This document shows, piece by piece, positions 7,129-16,758 of a stretch of DNA of 64,000 nucleotides. Both the position numbers and the translations under genes were made by a program. The DNA is from Croceicoccus estronivorus (lineage in GTDB: Bacteria > Pseudomonadota > Alphaproteobacteria > Sphingomonadales > Sphingomonadaceae), in assembly GCF_001625325.1 (NCBI RefSeq), contig NZ_JRQQ01000001.1, positions 1-64,000 of the forward strand. The letters are read 5' to 3'. How positions within the stretch are numbered: position 1 is the first letter of the stretch; each line of letters opens with the position of its first letter. Under the pieces are notes generated by a model. It ran no database searches and had not been told where the DNA came from. It was given only the letters and a program-made list of their open reading frames with translations.

Positions 7129-9453
7129 CTAGAATTTCACGCCGACGGTCATGCCGTAAGTACGCGGATCCGGAAAGTAACCAACAGTCAAACCGTTAAA
7201 GCCTGCACCGAAGTCGATGAAGTTGGTCGCATCATCTTCCTTGGTGAGATTACGGACCCAGAAAGAAACCTCTCCGCTGATGTTACCGAGCGGAATTTCG
7301 GTTACATTGGCGCGAAGGTTGACGATCGTGCGTCCCTTGGATTGCGTGTCGTATGCATCCTGCTGGCCCACGTACTCGTTGGGATCAAGTGCATAGGGAT
7401 AGGTGAAATACTTCGACACATAGCTCAGGTCCCCGTTAAGGTTGAGCTTGCCCCAATTCCCTTCAGCAACGCGCAAGTCCGCACCCAAGGATGCCGTGTA
7501 ATGCGGCGTGTGCGGGAAAGCGCGGTTCTTGGAAACATCCGTGTCGACGCCATTCACAGCCTCAATGAAGCTCTTGTACTTGGCATCGAGGTAGGCGAAC
7601 GAACCGTTGATGGTCAGCGCGTCAACCGGGCGGATGACGGTTTCCACTTCGATGCCGCGGATGCGAGCCTTGGCAGCATTGCGGACGACCGACGACGCAG
7701 CGTTATCGGCAGTGAACACCGAAAGCTGGATGTCCTTGTGTTCATCCCAGAACGCCGCAACATTGAAAATCACCTTGCCATCGAAAAGACGGGTCTTGGC
7801 ACCGATTTCGTAACTGTCGACCTTTTCCGGACGATAGGGCGCGCACAGCTCGACAAGAGGGGTCGCACACTGAGCAGTCGGAGCTCCGAATGTGCCCGTT
7901 TCGCCGTTGAACCCGCCTGATTTGAAACCACGTGCCCAACGCGCGTAGAAGTTGAAATTGCGGTTCGCTTCATAGGATAACGTCACCGCAGGGCTGAAAT
8001 TCTTGTATTTTGCATCCGGAACGTCGCCATAGGCAACATCTGCGGCCACAACCAGCGGAGAACCACTCGTCCCCGTCGCCAGATACCGCATGATATCTTT
8101 CTTTTCCTCGGTATACCGGCCACCGAGTGTCAGCTTGAGCGGATCGGCCAACTTAATATCCGCCTGAGCATAAATTGCCCATGCGCGCGTGTGCGAACCA
8201 TAGTCGGACTGATATACTGCGTCGTTACCCGGCCCATAGGCACCAAAGAAGCGCTGCGGTCCTTTCGTCTCACCCTTTTCCTTGTAGTAGAAAAGACCGG
8301 CGACAAAATTGACGCGATCATTCCACGCCGTTCCGGTTGCCTGCAGTTCTTGGCTGAACGAATGGAACTTGGTGTCACGGCCCGTGTAGGCGATATCGAA
8401 AGGAGAGCCGTCGAGATCGAGACGGTCGTTCCACTTGAGGTTGCGGTAGGCCGTAATCGACTTGATAGTGACATCACCCACATCGACTGCAGCGGTCAGC
8501 GCATGGCCATAGGACCGCGAGCGTTCATAAAGCGGCGAAGCATCCAGGCTCGCTGTCGATTGACGCTTGGAGTTGGCGTAAAGGGAGAGCGGAACACCGT
8601 AAAAGTCCTGATCGACACTCACCAGCTGGGCATAATCAGGACGTTGATTGAACTTGGAATAGTCGAAAGTGTAATCGAGCGTCACAGTGTCTGATGGCTC
8701 TGCACGAACCTGGATCATCCCACTCTTGCTGTCGATGTCGTTGGTCCGCCCCTCCAACGGTGTCGAGGCCAGCGCCCCATATTCGGGATAGGGATTATCC
8801 GTGAGCTTGATGAAACCATCGCGCTTCTGGATCTGACCGGAAAGCTTGACAGAGAATATACCGAATGACGGAAGGTCGAGGATCGCCTTGCCCTTCCATG
8901 CATCGAAATTACCGTAGCTGACCTCAGCCGAACCACCGAGTTCTCCACTCGGCTTCTTGACGACGAGGTTCACAGCACCCGCCAACGCATTGCGACCATA
9001 GAGAGTGCCTTGTGGGCCACGCAACACTTCCACGCGTTCAAGATCAGCAATATCGAAAATCGACCCTTGCGCCTTCGCGATATAGACCCCGTCGAGATAA
9101 AGGCCGACAGCAGGTTCCCAGGTGATAGCGGGATTGATCGTGACCGAGCCCCGGATCGAGATCTGCGAGATCGTCTTGTTGGACGGCGCACGCTCAATCT
9201 TCACGTTAGGTGCAATCGCGCCGAGGCTATCAATTGAGGTGATGCCACGCGATTCAAGATAGTCGCCAGACACCGCAGAAATTGCGATTGGCACGTCCTG
9301 AATGTTTTCCGCGCGCTTCTGCGCGGTAACGACAATTTCTCCGATACCCGGGCTGGTATTGGTCGTGTTATTGGTCTGGGCGAGAGCAACACCAGGCATC
9401 GCCGCAAAAATGCAGGACCCGCACAGTGCCGTAGTAGCCAGAAGCTTTTTCAT
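7129..9453 (-). CDS. TonB-dependent outer membrane receptor
   Basis: The 774-residue protein is an outer-membrane gated porin for substrate uptake powered by TonB. It begins with a signal peptide (MKKLLATTALCG..., cleavage probably after GVALA). The TonB-box region GEIVVTAQKR and plug motifs DVPIAISAVSG and RVEVLRGPQGTLYGRNALAG follow. A long beta-barrel ends in the aromatic-residue strand YGMTVGVKF typical of outer-membrane insertion. GAGGAGGGATGTC before 9453 sets the start rather than the longer frame to 9495. It is divergent from an FAD dehydrogenase gene and upstream of an SDR, which fits uptake of the catabolic substrate. The ligand is unknown. Confidence 0.92.
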   Translation of the reverse strand: MKKLLATTALCGSCIFAAMPGVALAQTNNTTNTSPGIGEIVVTAQKRAENIQDVPIAISAVSGDYLESRGITSIDSLGAIAPNVKIERAPSNKTISQISIRGSVTINPAITWEPAVGLYLDGVYIAKAQGSIFDIADLERVEVLRGPQGTLYGRNALAGAVNLVVKKPSGELGGSAEVSYGNFDAWKGKAILDLPSFGIFSVKLSGQIQKRDGFIKLTDNPYPEYGALASTPLEGRTNDIDSKSGMIQVRAEPSDTVTLDYTFDYSKFNQRPDYAQLVSVDQDFYGVPLSLYANSKRQSTASLDASPLYERSRSYGHALTAAVDVGDVTIKSITAYRNLKWNDRLDLDGSPFDIAYTGRDTKFHSFSQELQATGTAWNDRVNFVAGLFYYKEKGETKGPQRFFGAYGPGNDAVYQSDYGSHTRAWAIYAQADIKLADPLKLTLGGRYTEEKKDIMRYLATGTSGSPLVVAADVAYGDVPDAKYKNFSPAVTLSYEANRNFNFYARWARGFKSGGFNGETGTFGAPTAQCATPLVELCAPYRPEKVDSYEIGAKTRLFDGKVIFNVAAFWDEHKDIQLSVFTADNAASSVVRNAAKARIRGIEVETVIRPVDALTINGSFAYLDAKYKSFIEAVNGVDTDVSKNRAFPHTPHYTASLGADLRVAEGNWGKLNLNGDLSYVSKYFTYPYALDPNEYVGQQDAYDTQSKGRTIVNLRANVTEIPLGNISGEVSFWVRNLTKEDDATNFIDFGAGFNGLTVGYFPDPRTYGMTVGVKF

Positions 9454-9637
9454 GACATCCCTCCTCTGAGAATTGCACACTTGCCACACGCGCAAGTTTT
9501 ATGGCGCTCTGATGCAGATTTCGGCCTTGCTTTGCAATAAGAACTACCATTATCGTTACCAAATCAGGTGTCGATTACGCAGTTGCGTTGCCAAAACGCA
9601 ACTATCACAAGAATGATCGATATGGGGAGATGAAGGC
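9454..9637. promoter_or_regulatory. Divergent promoter region of the TonB receptor and FAD dehydrogenase
   Basis: This 184-base gap must drive both genes. TATCGTTACC at 9551-9560 recurs as its complement GGTAACGATA at 22866-22875, in the other large divergent promoter of the window, and might be a shared operator. GGGGAGATGAAGGC lies just before the ATG at 9638. No -35/-10 pair was assigned. Confidence 0.4.
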
Positions 9638-11404
9638 ATGTCAGAAGGTACAGCATACGCGGCCCTCACGTATGATCCGCATAAGAAGCCAGCCCCGCCC
9701 GTGCCAAATCCGGGCGAGGCTATTAACGACTGGGGGCTTGCGATCGATGCCCCTCTGCGCCTCGAAGATCCCGATACCCATGCCTGGGACGAAACCGCCG
9801 ACATGGTCATTGTGGGTCTGGGTGGCGCAGGCATTGCCGCTGCGCTTCAGGGCCTCGAAGACGGGCTAAGCGTTGTTGCCGTCGATCAGTATGACGGCGG
9901 CGGATCTTCTGCTGCCAACGGCGGAGTCTATTATGCCGGTGGCGGCACATCGATTCAGCGCGAAGCCGGTGTGGATGACGATCCGGAACGGATGTACGCC
10001 TATCTCAAGAACGAGACCGGCGATATTGTATCCGACGAAACGTTGCGTGATTTCTGCGAGACAAGCCCGGCCACGCTCGACTGGTTGCGCGCTCACGGTG
10101 CTCCCTTCCAGGCAAGCTATCATCCCGAAAAGACATCGTACCCCCCAATCGACAAGTTCCTCTATCACCCCGACAGCAGCCTGAGCGCACCTTACCGCGA
10201 CGAGACTGCACCGGCTGCACGTGGCCATCGCGTCCATTTCCGCAATGGCAACAAGCCGTGGGGCGTGGGGGCCGGGATGTATAATCCCCTGCGCGAAGCA
10301 GCATTGGCCAAAGGCATGGTATTCCATTCCGGTACGGAGGCCCGGCAGCTTGCTCTGGACAGTACCGGGCGGGTCATCGGCGTACGCGTCGAACGCTTTT
10401 CCGATCCAGCATTACGTGCCAAACATTCCAAATATATTGCCAAGGCCAATTCCTGGATATCAATGTTGCCGGGAACTTTTCCCGGATCACGCGTGACTAT
10501 TGCGATCGGGTATCGCTATCTGGCCAAGGCCCGGGCACTCGAAGGGCGCCAGCGCCAAAGTACGTGGATCCGTGCGAAGCGAGGCTTGGTACTCAGCGCT
10601 GGCGGCTTCATCTGCAATCCGCCGATGGTGAAGCATTTCGCGCCCGAATACGCGCCCGGCCTGCCGAACGGGACGCTGGGTGACAATGGCAGCGGGATCA
10701 TGCTGGGCGTTACCGCTGGCGGCAAGACAGCCTTGATGAGCCGGGTTTCCGCCTGGCGCTTCCTTTCACCGCCAAAGGCATGGGGGCAGGCAATGCTGGT
10801 GGATGGCAAGGGCGAACGGTTCGTCAATGAAACTTGGTACGGCGCTCGGATCGGCGACGAGATGGTCGAACGCCACGAAGGGCGCGGCTACATCATCCTT
10901 GACCGCAAACTGTTCAAGAAGTCCCTGGGCGATGCTTTCGGGCACGGAGTACTCGGATTTCAGCGCGACATTACTCTGGTCAACTGTCTGTTTGCCGCCA
11001 CTCGCGGCAAGACTCCCGCCGAATTGGCTCGCAAGATGGGCTTCGATCCCGCGCGCTTCGACGCGACGATCCAGGCCTACAATCGCGCGGCGCGCGGCGA
11101 TGAACCGGATGCCTTCCACAAGACCCCGGAAGAAATGATACCGCTGCAAGAGGGCCCCTATTACGCCATCGACGCCTCCGTCGATGCGCGAATGTTCCCC
11201 ATCGCCTGCATGACGGTCGGTGGCCTTATGGTGGACGAAGCAACCGGCGCAGTACAAGGCGAGGCCGGCGGAACGGTGCCCGGCCTTTACGCCGCTGGAC
11301 GCAACGCAGTGGGGCTTTGTTCCAATCTCTATGTCAGTGGGCTGTCTTACGCCGACTGCATCTATTCCGGGCGGCGGGCAGCCCGCGCGATGGCACGAGC
11401 ATAA
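9638..11404 (+). CDS. FAD-binding dehydrogenase, FAD_binding_2 superfamily
   Basis: The 588-residue flavoprotein has a hydrophilic N-terminal extension of about 55 residues before the Rossmann motif GLGGAGIAAALQG. It then shows the GGSSAANGGVYYAGGG flavin loop and a C-terminal GLYAAGRNAVGLCSNLYVSGLSYAD cap. The substrate domain includes GERFVNETWYGARIGDE, the conserved arginine/asparagine block of fumarate reductase-like enzymes. The catalytic YPGxG loop of ketosteroid delta1-dehydrogenases reads YVSG here, so the substrate is uncertain. A lipophilic enone or ring dehydrogenation is plausible. It is divergent from the TonB receptor and 94 bases before an acid phosphatase. Confidence 0.85.
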   Translation: MSEGTAYAALTYDPHKKPAPPVPNPGEAINDWGLAIDAPLRLEDPDTHAWDETADMVIVGLGGAGIAAALQGLEDGLSVVAVDQYDGGGSSAANGGVYYAGGGTSIQREAGVDDDPERMYAYLKNETGDIVSDETLRDFCETSPATLDWLRAHGAPFQASYHPEKTSYPPIDKFLYHPDSSLSAPYRDETAPAARGHRVHFRNGNKPWGVGAGMYNPLREAALAKGMVFHSGTEARQLALDSTGRVIGVRVERFSDPALRAKHSKYIAKANSWISMLPGTFPGSRVTIAIGYRYLAKARALEGRQRQSTWIRAKRGLVLSAGGFICNPPMVKHFAPEYAPGLPNGTLGDNGSGIMLGVTAGGKTALMSRVSAWRFLSPPKAWGQAMLVDGKGERFVNETWYGARIGDEMVERHEGRGYIILDRKLFKKSLGDAFGHGVLGFQRDITLVNCLFAATRGKTPAELARKMGFDPARFDATIQAYNRAARGDEPDAFHKTPEEMIPLQEGPYYAIDASVDARMFPIACMTVGGLMVDEATGAVQGEAGGTVPGLYAAGRNAVGLCSNLYVSGLSYADCIYSGRRAARAMARA

Positions 11405-11498
11405 ATCCCGCAGCCAGTTTACTGCGTCGACAAGATAGGTTTGTATAAGACAGCTTCGTTCCGACGCCATAATCGGAACAGTGTAGGAGGGGTTTCTG

Positions 11499-12317
11499 AT
11501 GAAGGCAGTGTGGTTCGCCGGGTTGCTTGCGTTGGGCAGTGCCGCCGTCTGGGCAGGACAGCCCACCGACAATGCGGCAGCGGAAATCGAAAAGTTCCTC
11601 GCCAACGGAGCGCGTATTCCATCGGGCTATCTTGATCCCACGGCGCTGCCCGACAGTATTGCCCTGCTCCCCCCTCCACCTGCTGAGAATTCGGCGGCCC
11701 TCGCGCGGGACGAAGAAGCATCCGGCCGCGGCCTTGCCCTTCATGACTCTCCCCGCTGGAAACTGGCCACCAGCGATGCCGATCTGTTCACCCCGGAGGC
11801 GACCGAAGCATTTTCCTGCGCGGCAGGCTTTGCCATCAATCCCCAGAGCAGTCCGGCTACCAGCCGTCTGCTGCGCCGTGCCATGGTCGATCTTGGCATG
11901 GCGACAGGGGGCGCCAAGAAGAAGTATCAGCGCACCCGCCCCTTCATGGAAAATGGCAATCCGACCTGTTCTCCATCATTCGAAAGCTATCTGCGCAAGG
12001 ACGGCTCCTATCCATCGGGCCATAGCGCGGTCGGATTTGGCTGGGGCCTGATCATGGCTGAGCTGGTACCTGCGCGTGCAACTGAACTGGTTGCGCGAGG
12101 ACGCGCCTTTGGCGACAGCCGCCGGGTCTGCAATGTCCATTGGCTGACCGATGTCGAAGAAGGCCGCATGGTCGCGGCAGCCACTCTGGCAAAATTGCAT
12201 TCGGTTCCGGCTTTTCAGCAGGATCTGAAAGCAGCCCAGGAAGAAATTGCCGCAGGAGATCTGGCTGCTCCGCAACGTGATTGCGCTGCGGAGGCCAGCT
12301 CACTGGCTGAAAACTAG
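11499..12317 (+). CDS. Class A acid phosphatase (PAP2 superfamily), exported
   Basis: The 272-residue protein carries the full phosphatase signature. KX6RP is at residues 140-148 (K140, R147, P148), PSGH at 172-175, and SRX5HX3D at 207-218 (S207, R208, H214, D218). H214 would be the nucleophile and H175 the acid. A hydrophobic N terminus (AVWFAGLLALGSAAVWAG) is a signal peptide, so it should act in the periplasm on phosphate monoesters. TAGGAGGG precedes the start. Its link to the neighbouring catabolic genes is unclear; it may release phosphate or dephosphorylate a conjugate. Confidence 0.88.
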   Translation: MKAVWFAGLLALGSAAVWAGQPTDNAAAEIEKFLANGARIPSGYLDPTALPDSIALLPPPPAENSAALARDEEASGRGLALHDSPRWKLATSDADLFTPEATEAFSCAAGFAINPQSSPATSRLLRRAMVDLGMATGGAKKKYQRTRPFMENGNPTCSPSFESYLRKDGSYPSGHSAVGFGWGLIMAELVPARATELVARGRAFGDSRRVCNVHWLTDVEEGRMVAAATLAKLHSVPAFQQDLKAAQEEIAAGDLAAPQRDCAAEASSLAEN

Positions 12318-12321
12318 ACCT

Positions 12322-13290
12322 TCAGGCCAATTCGGTAAGAAATTCGCGCATCAGCCGGGTAACATCGTCTGATCTTTCAAGCTGGATAAGGTGACCAGCT
12401 TTCGGCAGCATCTCGATGCGGCGGACATCGGCATGATGATCGTGAATCGCTGCCAGCGGATCTTCGCCATGCCAGGCTTCCAGATCCACATCCTGCTCGC
12501 TACCGATGAAGTAAAATGGGGCCTGCGTCTTCTGATCGCGCCATGGTTTCCTCTGATGCCAGCGGATGTCCATCGCCCGGTACCAATTGAGCCCTCCGGT
12601 AAAGCCGGAGCGTTCGTAATCGGCGATGATCACGTCCATCTCCTGCTCTGACAGCCAGGTCCATGGAAATGGCGGCGCCTCAGGCAAAGCATCGATGTAT
12701 GTCGTTCCGGGAGGGTGCTTCCACACATCCAGATAATGGAAATCACCTGACAACGCATGGAACACGCCTGTCAGAAACCTGCGTGGCGCAGCGGCGAGAT
12801 CAGCATCGGCCACACCCGGTTCGCGAAAATATTCAATGTGAACGAAGTGCTCTTTCGCCCATTCGGCAGCTTCCTCCAGCGGGGTCACATCCGGGCGGTC
12901 CGGATAGTGCGGATTTTCCAGAGCGATAATCGCCCTCACCCGTTCGGGGTGAAGATGCGCAAGGTCATATATCGCGAAGATACCGAAATCGAGCCCGGCG
13001 AAAACCGCCTGTTCTTCCCCGAGGTGTTCGACCAGTGCGGCCAGATCGCCTGCGGTTTGAACGCAATCGTACCCCTCGGCATCTTGCGGACCTTCCGTCT
13101 GACCCATGCCACGCATGTCGGGCACCACCACCCGCCAACCGGCCTCGGCCAGTGGGCCAATCTGGCGATGCCAGCTGTACCAGGTATGCGGAAAGCCGTG
13201 GCACATGACGAGCAAAGGGCCCTGCCCTTGCTCGACATAGTGCATCTCTATGCCGTTGATGACGGCGCGATGGTGTACTGGAGACGTCAT
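12322..13290 (-). CDS. Alpha/beta hydrolase, probable epoxide hydrolase
   Basis: The 322-residue protein has the oxyanion motif HGFP (31-34), DMRGMG, and the nucleophile elbow AGLDFG with Asp101 in place of Ser. An aspartate nucleophile, the lid segment FTGGLNWYR and the late histidine in AGHLIQLE (H300) are the features of soluble epoxide hydrolases, which open epoxides to diols through an alkyl-enzyme ester. Haloalkane dehalogenases share the Asp nucleophile but not the FTGGLNWYR lid. It ends 5 bases from the convergent acid phosphatase stop. It follows the TonB receptor gene on the minus strand and may be the last gene of that long operon. The ribosome binding site is weak. Confidence 0.85.
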   Translation of the reverse strand: MTSPVHHRAVINGIEMHYVEQGQGPLLVMCHGFPHTWYSWHRQIGPLAEAGWRVVVPDMRGMGQTEGPQDAEGYDCVQTAGDLAALVEHLGEEQAVFAGLDFGIFAIYDLAHLHPERVRAIIALENPHYPDRPDVTPLEEAAEWAKEHFVHIEYFREPGVADADLAAAPRRFLTGVFHALSGDFHYLDVWKHPPGTTYIDALPEAPPFPWTWLSEQEMDVIIADYERSGFTGGLNWYRAMDIRWHQRKPWRDQKTQAPFYFIGSEQDVDLEAWHGEDPLAAIHDHHADVRRIEMLPKAGHLIQLERSDDVTRLMREFLTELA

Positions 13291-13387
13291 ATTTCAAACG
13301 CCTACCAGACGCAGCCCACCTTCTCAAACCCCGCCAGGACTTCATCGGCCCGGGCACCGAACCCGAGCCGATGATAGTGTCCATTTA

Positions 13388-15682
13388 TCAAAATGCGGCC
13401 TTTATTTCGGCGCCGATTACACGCGGTTCAGAATAGGGAGCGGTGCGGGAGAAATATCCTCCGGGGCCCGCGAGAGTGTCGATCTGGCTACCAATCCCGA
13501 CAACGAATTCACGAGAGCGCCGATCGAGCAGATTGTTGACGAACACTGCGAAAGACACATCCACATCGCCGACCGGCTGTTCCCACACCAAGCGGGCATT
13601 CACCACTTTGCGAGCCTGATTTTTCCAGAGCTCACGCCCCGGAATATCGGGCCCCGCGACCGAGGATGTATAGACCGAACCCTGGTAAGCGAATGAAGCG
13701 AATGCGGTGAGAGTGCGTTCTCCATCATCGAACGCGACCCAGTCGCCCGACACAGTCAAAGAATGGCGTGGCACGAACGGCAACGTGAAGTAGTTCGTAA
13801 CATCATCCCCGACCGACACCGGAGAATTGGGGTTCAGCGCGGGATCGAACGTGGTGCCTGTCGGCGCGACAATCGATTTGAGGTTTGGATCGAGATAGGC
13901 ATAGGATGCGCGCAGGCTCAACCTGCTGGTCGGGCGAATGCCCAGTTCGACTTCCGCGCCCTTTACGGTCGCGCGCCCGGCGTTGACGGTTGCGACCTTC
14001 GTCAGATCGACCGGATCGACACCGAAATCGACCTGCAGATCCCTGAACTTGTTGTAGAACAGCGACGCGTTGAAAGTGACCTTCCGATCAAGGAATTCCG
14101 ACTTGAGGCCCAATTCCCACGCCTCGACTTTTTCAGGCCCGTAAGTGGCCGTGAAATCGAGCCCGCCTTCCGCCGATCCACCTGCCTTGTAGCCTTTGGA
14201 ATAGCGGACATAAGTCATCACATCCGGCGTCCATTGCATGGCGAGGTTAACCGACGGGCTGAAGTTATGGAACTTCTGGCTGTTCTTGACGTCGGTTTCG
14301 AAGTTGTAACCGAAATACCATTGGTTACGGGTCGCGCGGCGCTTGTCCTCGGTATAGCGCCCGCCGACGGTCAGCTTGAGACGTTCCTCAAGGATCGGCG
14401 GTGTCAGAGTTGCCTGAAGATAGGCCGCCTTGGATATCGACTTCGCTTCAACCAGCCGCTCGGTATCGACATAGCCACCCACCAGCGTGCCAGTGAGCTG
14501 TTGCGCCTGATAGTGTGATCCCGTTTCCTTGAAGTAGTAAAGGCCGCCAGTGTATTCGATCAGGTCTCCGATCGAGCCGATGATCTGGAATTCCTGCGTA
14601 TACTGCTTCGCCCGGTATTGATGCTGTTGCACTGTCGTCAAATCACCGCCGGGAATCGGATAGGCTTGGCCCACGCCGTAATTGACGTCCTGATAGGCAT
14701 CCGTCTTGCGGTAGGATGAAAGAGAACGCAGCGTCAGAGCATCCGACACATCCCAGGTCAGCGTCAGTTGATGATCGGTGAAATGCGCTTTGCTCTGCCC
14801 GATGTCGAGCGGCGCATAGGTGTGATCCTTGTCCGCGGTATAGCCGGGAATCGTCGCTTCAAGATCTGGATTGATGTAATAGGGTTGGGTCGATGTGACC
14901 CGGCCACGGTCGAACGCGTAATCCAGCGTAAAGCTGTCGGACGGGGTCCAGCGTGCGGCCACACGCCCCGCAAGTTGCCCCATTTCGTGATAGTCGTGCA
15001 GCGACCCGAAATTTTTCACGTAACCATCCTGGTCGGTGTAGAGGATGGTTCCCTTGACTGCCAGATCACCGAAGGCCGGTAAATTTATGGTGGCAAGACC
15101 GCGTACATAGTTACGGCTGCCATATGACAAACTGGCATTTCCGCCCCATTCGCCGGTAGGCTTGCTCGAAATGATATTGACCGCGCCCCCAGTCGTATTC
15201 CGGCCATACAGCGTGCCTTGGGGGCCGCGCAGCACCTCGATCCGCTCGGGATCACCAAGATCCAGCAAAGCTGCCTGAGGGCGCGAAATGTAGAAACCAT
15301 CGACATAGAGGCCCACACCACCGTCCTTGGTGATCTGCCCCGCATCAGCCACGCCCTGGCCGCGCATAGTGAGCGAAACGGTGTCCGAAGAGTTGGGGTA
15401 AATCGCAATGTTCAGGCTCGGCGCCAATTGCGAAATACCACGCAGATCGGAGGTACCGTGATTGGCAAGATCCTCCCCACTCGCCGCCGTAATCGCCAGC
15501 GGCACTTCCTGCAGCTTTTCCTCGCGCCGCTGAGCGGTGACGACAATTTCGCCGCTGTCGGCAGAGGCTGCGGCAGTTTCCGTATCCTGTGCGAACACGG
15601 TAGCCGGAGTGGTCAGGATCGCTCCCCCCATAGAGACTGCAAGCGCGAATCGGGAACACAGACAGGACTGACGGAAACGCAT
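13388..15682 (-). CDS. TonB-dependent outer membrane receptor
   Basis: The 764-residue receptor starts with a signal peptide (MRFRQSCLCSRFALAVSMGG..., cleavage probably after TVFA). TonB-box-like GEIVVTAQRR and plug motifs EVPLAITAASG and RIEVLRGPQGTLYGRNTTGG follow, then a beta barrel ending VIGAEIKAAF. GGGAGGGG before 15682 sets the start; the open frame reaches 15721. It is downstream of the extradiol dioxygenase/2-oxoacid oxidoreductase operon on the same strand, so it probably imports the substrate of that pathway. In Novosphingobium tardaugens a TonB receptor has been linked to estradiol uptake; whether this is the equivalent is untested. Confidence 0.92.
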   Translation of the reverse strand: MRFRQSCLCSRFALAVSMGGAILTTPATVFAQDTETAAASADSGEIVVTAQRREEKLQEVPLAITAASGEDLANHGTSDLRGISQLAPSLNIAIYPNSSDTVSLTMRGQGVADAGQITKDGGVGLYVDGFYISRPQAALLDLGDPERIEVLRGPQGTLYGRNTTGGAVNIISSKPTGEWGGNASLSYGSRNYVRGLATINLPAFGDLAVKGTILYTDQDGYVKNFGSLHDYHEMGQLAGRVAARWTPSDSFTLDYAFDRGRVTSTQPYYINPDLEATIPGYTADKDHTYAPLDIGQSKAHFTDHQLTLTWDVSDALTLRSLSSYRKTDAYQDVNYGVGQAYPIPGGDLTTVQQHQYRAKQYTQEFQIIGSIGDLIEYTGGLYYFKETGSHYQAQQLTGTLVGGYVDTERLVEAKSISKAAYLQATLTPPILEERLKLTVGGRYTEDKRRATRNQWYFGYNFETDVKNSQKFHNFSPSVNLAMQWTPDVMTYVRYSKGYKAGGSAEGGLDFTATYGPEKVEAWELGLKSEFLDRKVTFNASLFYNKFRDLQVDFGVDPVDLTKVATVNAGRATVKGAEVELGIRPTSRLSLRASYAYLDPNLKSIVAPTGTTFDPALNPNSPVSVGDDVTNYFTLPFVPRHSLTVSGDWVAFDDGERTLTAFASFAYQGSVYTSSVAGPDIPGRELWKNQARKVVNARLVWEQPVGDVDVSFAVFVNNLLDRRSREFVVGIGSQIDTLAGPGGYFSRTAPYSEPRVIGAEIKAAF

Positions 15683-15747
15683 TAGACCCCTCCCAGAGTA
15701 TGGAATTCTTGAGAATTGCACTGCTGCTTATGCAGCGGGTGCAATTA

Positions 15748-15773
15748 CGATACTAACAGTTTCGATGTTATCG
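15748..15773. promoter_or_regulatory. Imperfect palindrome before the TonB receptor
   Basis: CGATA-CTAACA and TGTTATCG form an imperfect inverted repeat around GTTTCGA. It overlaps the end of the upstream MaoC gene and lies about 65 bases before the receptor start. It could be an operator for separate receptor control. The assignment rests on symmetry alone. Confidence 0.3.
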
Positions 15774-16238
15774 AGCAAGTGGGGGCGGACACCACTTTTC
15801 CGTGGGAATATCCCAGCAATCTCCCGTCGCCAGCCTTGGGCGCGCAAGGAGCAGAGCCATCTCGGACAGCCTCTCACCCCCGGTATCGATCACAAGGCCA
15901 AGCCACACCCACTCCACATCCGGCCAGTCTATATTGGCTTCCACATGGTCAACTTTGCCGGAAAGGACCACTTCCGCTCCCGGACAGATCGAACGGCGCA
16001 TCTTCAAGCGCCAGCGCGCAATCCGCCCGCCCGGTCCGGCCCAATCCATGGCATAGGCGTGAAACCAGCCTGTCTGCGTCGGAGCGTTCATAATGATATC
16101 GGGAAGGTTCATGCTCCGGGCATAGGCAATGTCGTGATGCTGTCGCTGCCAATCCCTGCTGGCTGCGGCGCCCATAACGATATCACGGGCGGAAACCTTG
16201 CGCTTCACGGGCGCGAACCATTCACCTGCACCGTTCAT
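15768..16238 (-). CDS. MaoC-like hotdog dehydratase subunit
   Basis: The 156-residue protein resembles MaoC acyl dehydratases. It has a conserved ASRDWQRQHHD segment carrying the catalytic aspartate/histidine pair, NAPTQTGWFHAYAMDW as the hotdog helix, and a basic strand block RIARWRLKMRRSICPGAEVVLSG. It would add water across an enoyl-CoA double bond. Its ATG overlaps the stop of the next upstream gene (16235-16738), which is another half-length MaoC-type protein. The two probably form one heteromeric hydratase, like the ChsH1-ChsH2 N-terminal hydratase pair of cholesterol side-chain degradation. Confidence 0.8.
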   Translation of the reverse strand: MNGAGEWFAPVKRKVSARDIVMGAAASRDWQRQHHDIAYARSMNLPDIIMNAPTQTGWFHAYAMDWAGPGGRIARWRLKMRRSICPGAEVVLSGKVDHVEANIDWPDVEWVWLGLVIDTGGERLSEMALLLARPRLATGDCWDIPTEKWCPPPLAR

Positions 16239-16738
16239 GTATCAGCTTCCCTGCCATAGCCGAAGAAACGCATCGTCTCCGCGCCGAAAAACGCCCCTGT
16301 GGCAGCACAGCGATATTCGACCCTGATCGTCCAGTAGCGCCCCTCGCCCAGCCGGGTCGTGCATGGTTCCCCAACGTCCACAAGGACCTGTTCGCACTTT
16401 ACACGCACGCCGGGCCGGATCGGGTCCGCCAATTCGGTTTCGGTCTCCGCCACGACAGCACGCGGGAGCCCAAGCTTGCGCTTGAGCAGGAAGTGCAGCG
16501 CAAGCCCTGACCCTTCCCCTTTTCCTTCAGGCGCCCACATCAGAGAACGGTTCCAGGCCGACAGCAAGGCAGGTGGGGCCAGCATATTATCCGCTTCGTC
16601 TGTCCAAAACGCCGGGAAGCCATCCTCCACCGCCGCTGCGAACGACCGGATTGCCCCGGCTTCGACCTGACAGTCGCTGACTTGCGGGAAACAGGGCTTA
16701 CCGATCAGGTCGACAACATCTTCAGGAATGGCGTTCAT
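16235..16738 (-). CDS. FAS1-like MaoC dehydratase-domain protein
   Basis: The 167-residue protein fits the N-terminal MaoC (FAS1-like dehydratase) family. It has an opening EDVVDLIGKPCF, a long substrate loop with NRSLMWAPEGKGEG, and the strand pair VRVKCEQVLVDVGEP / RYWTIRVEYRCAATGAFFG. Such domains usually lack the catalytic residues and supply the acyl-chain pocket to a MaoC partner, which here is the overlapping gene at 15768-16238. Together they would hydrate an unusually bulky enoyl-CoA. It follows the acyl-CoA dehydrogenase by 20 bases. Confidence 0.78.
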   Translation of the reverse strand: MNAIPEDVVDLIGKPCFPQVSDCQVEAGAIRSFAAAVEDGFPAFWTDEADNMLAPPALLSAWNRSLMWAPEGKGEGSGLALHFLLKRKLGLPRAVVAETETELADPIRPGVRVKCEQVLVDVGEPCTTRLGEGRYWTIRVEYRCAATGAFFGAETMRFFGYGREADT

Positions 16739-16758
16739 CGCTTTGCCGCTCCGTTTCC

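Noticed and set aside
13302-13391. A 29-codon frame starting TTG in overlap with the TonB receptor stop and ending 11 bases before the epoxide hydrolase gene.
   Set aside because: It overlaps the receptor stop in a TTGA arrangement and could be a leader peptide, but there is no clear ribosome binding site or recognisable family and it is too short to support.
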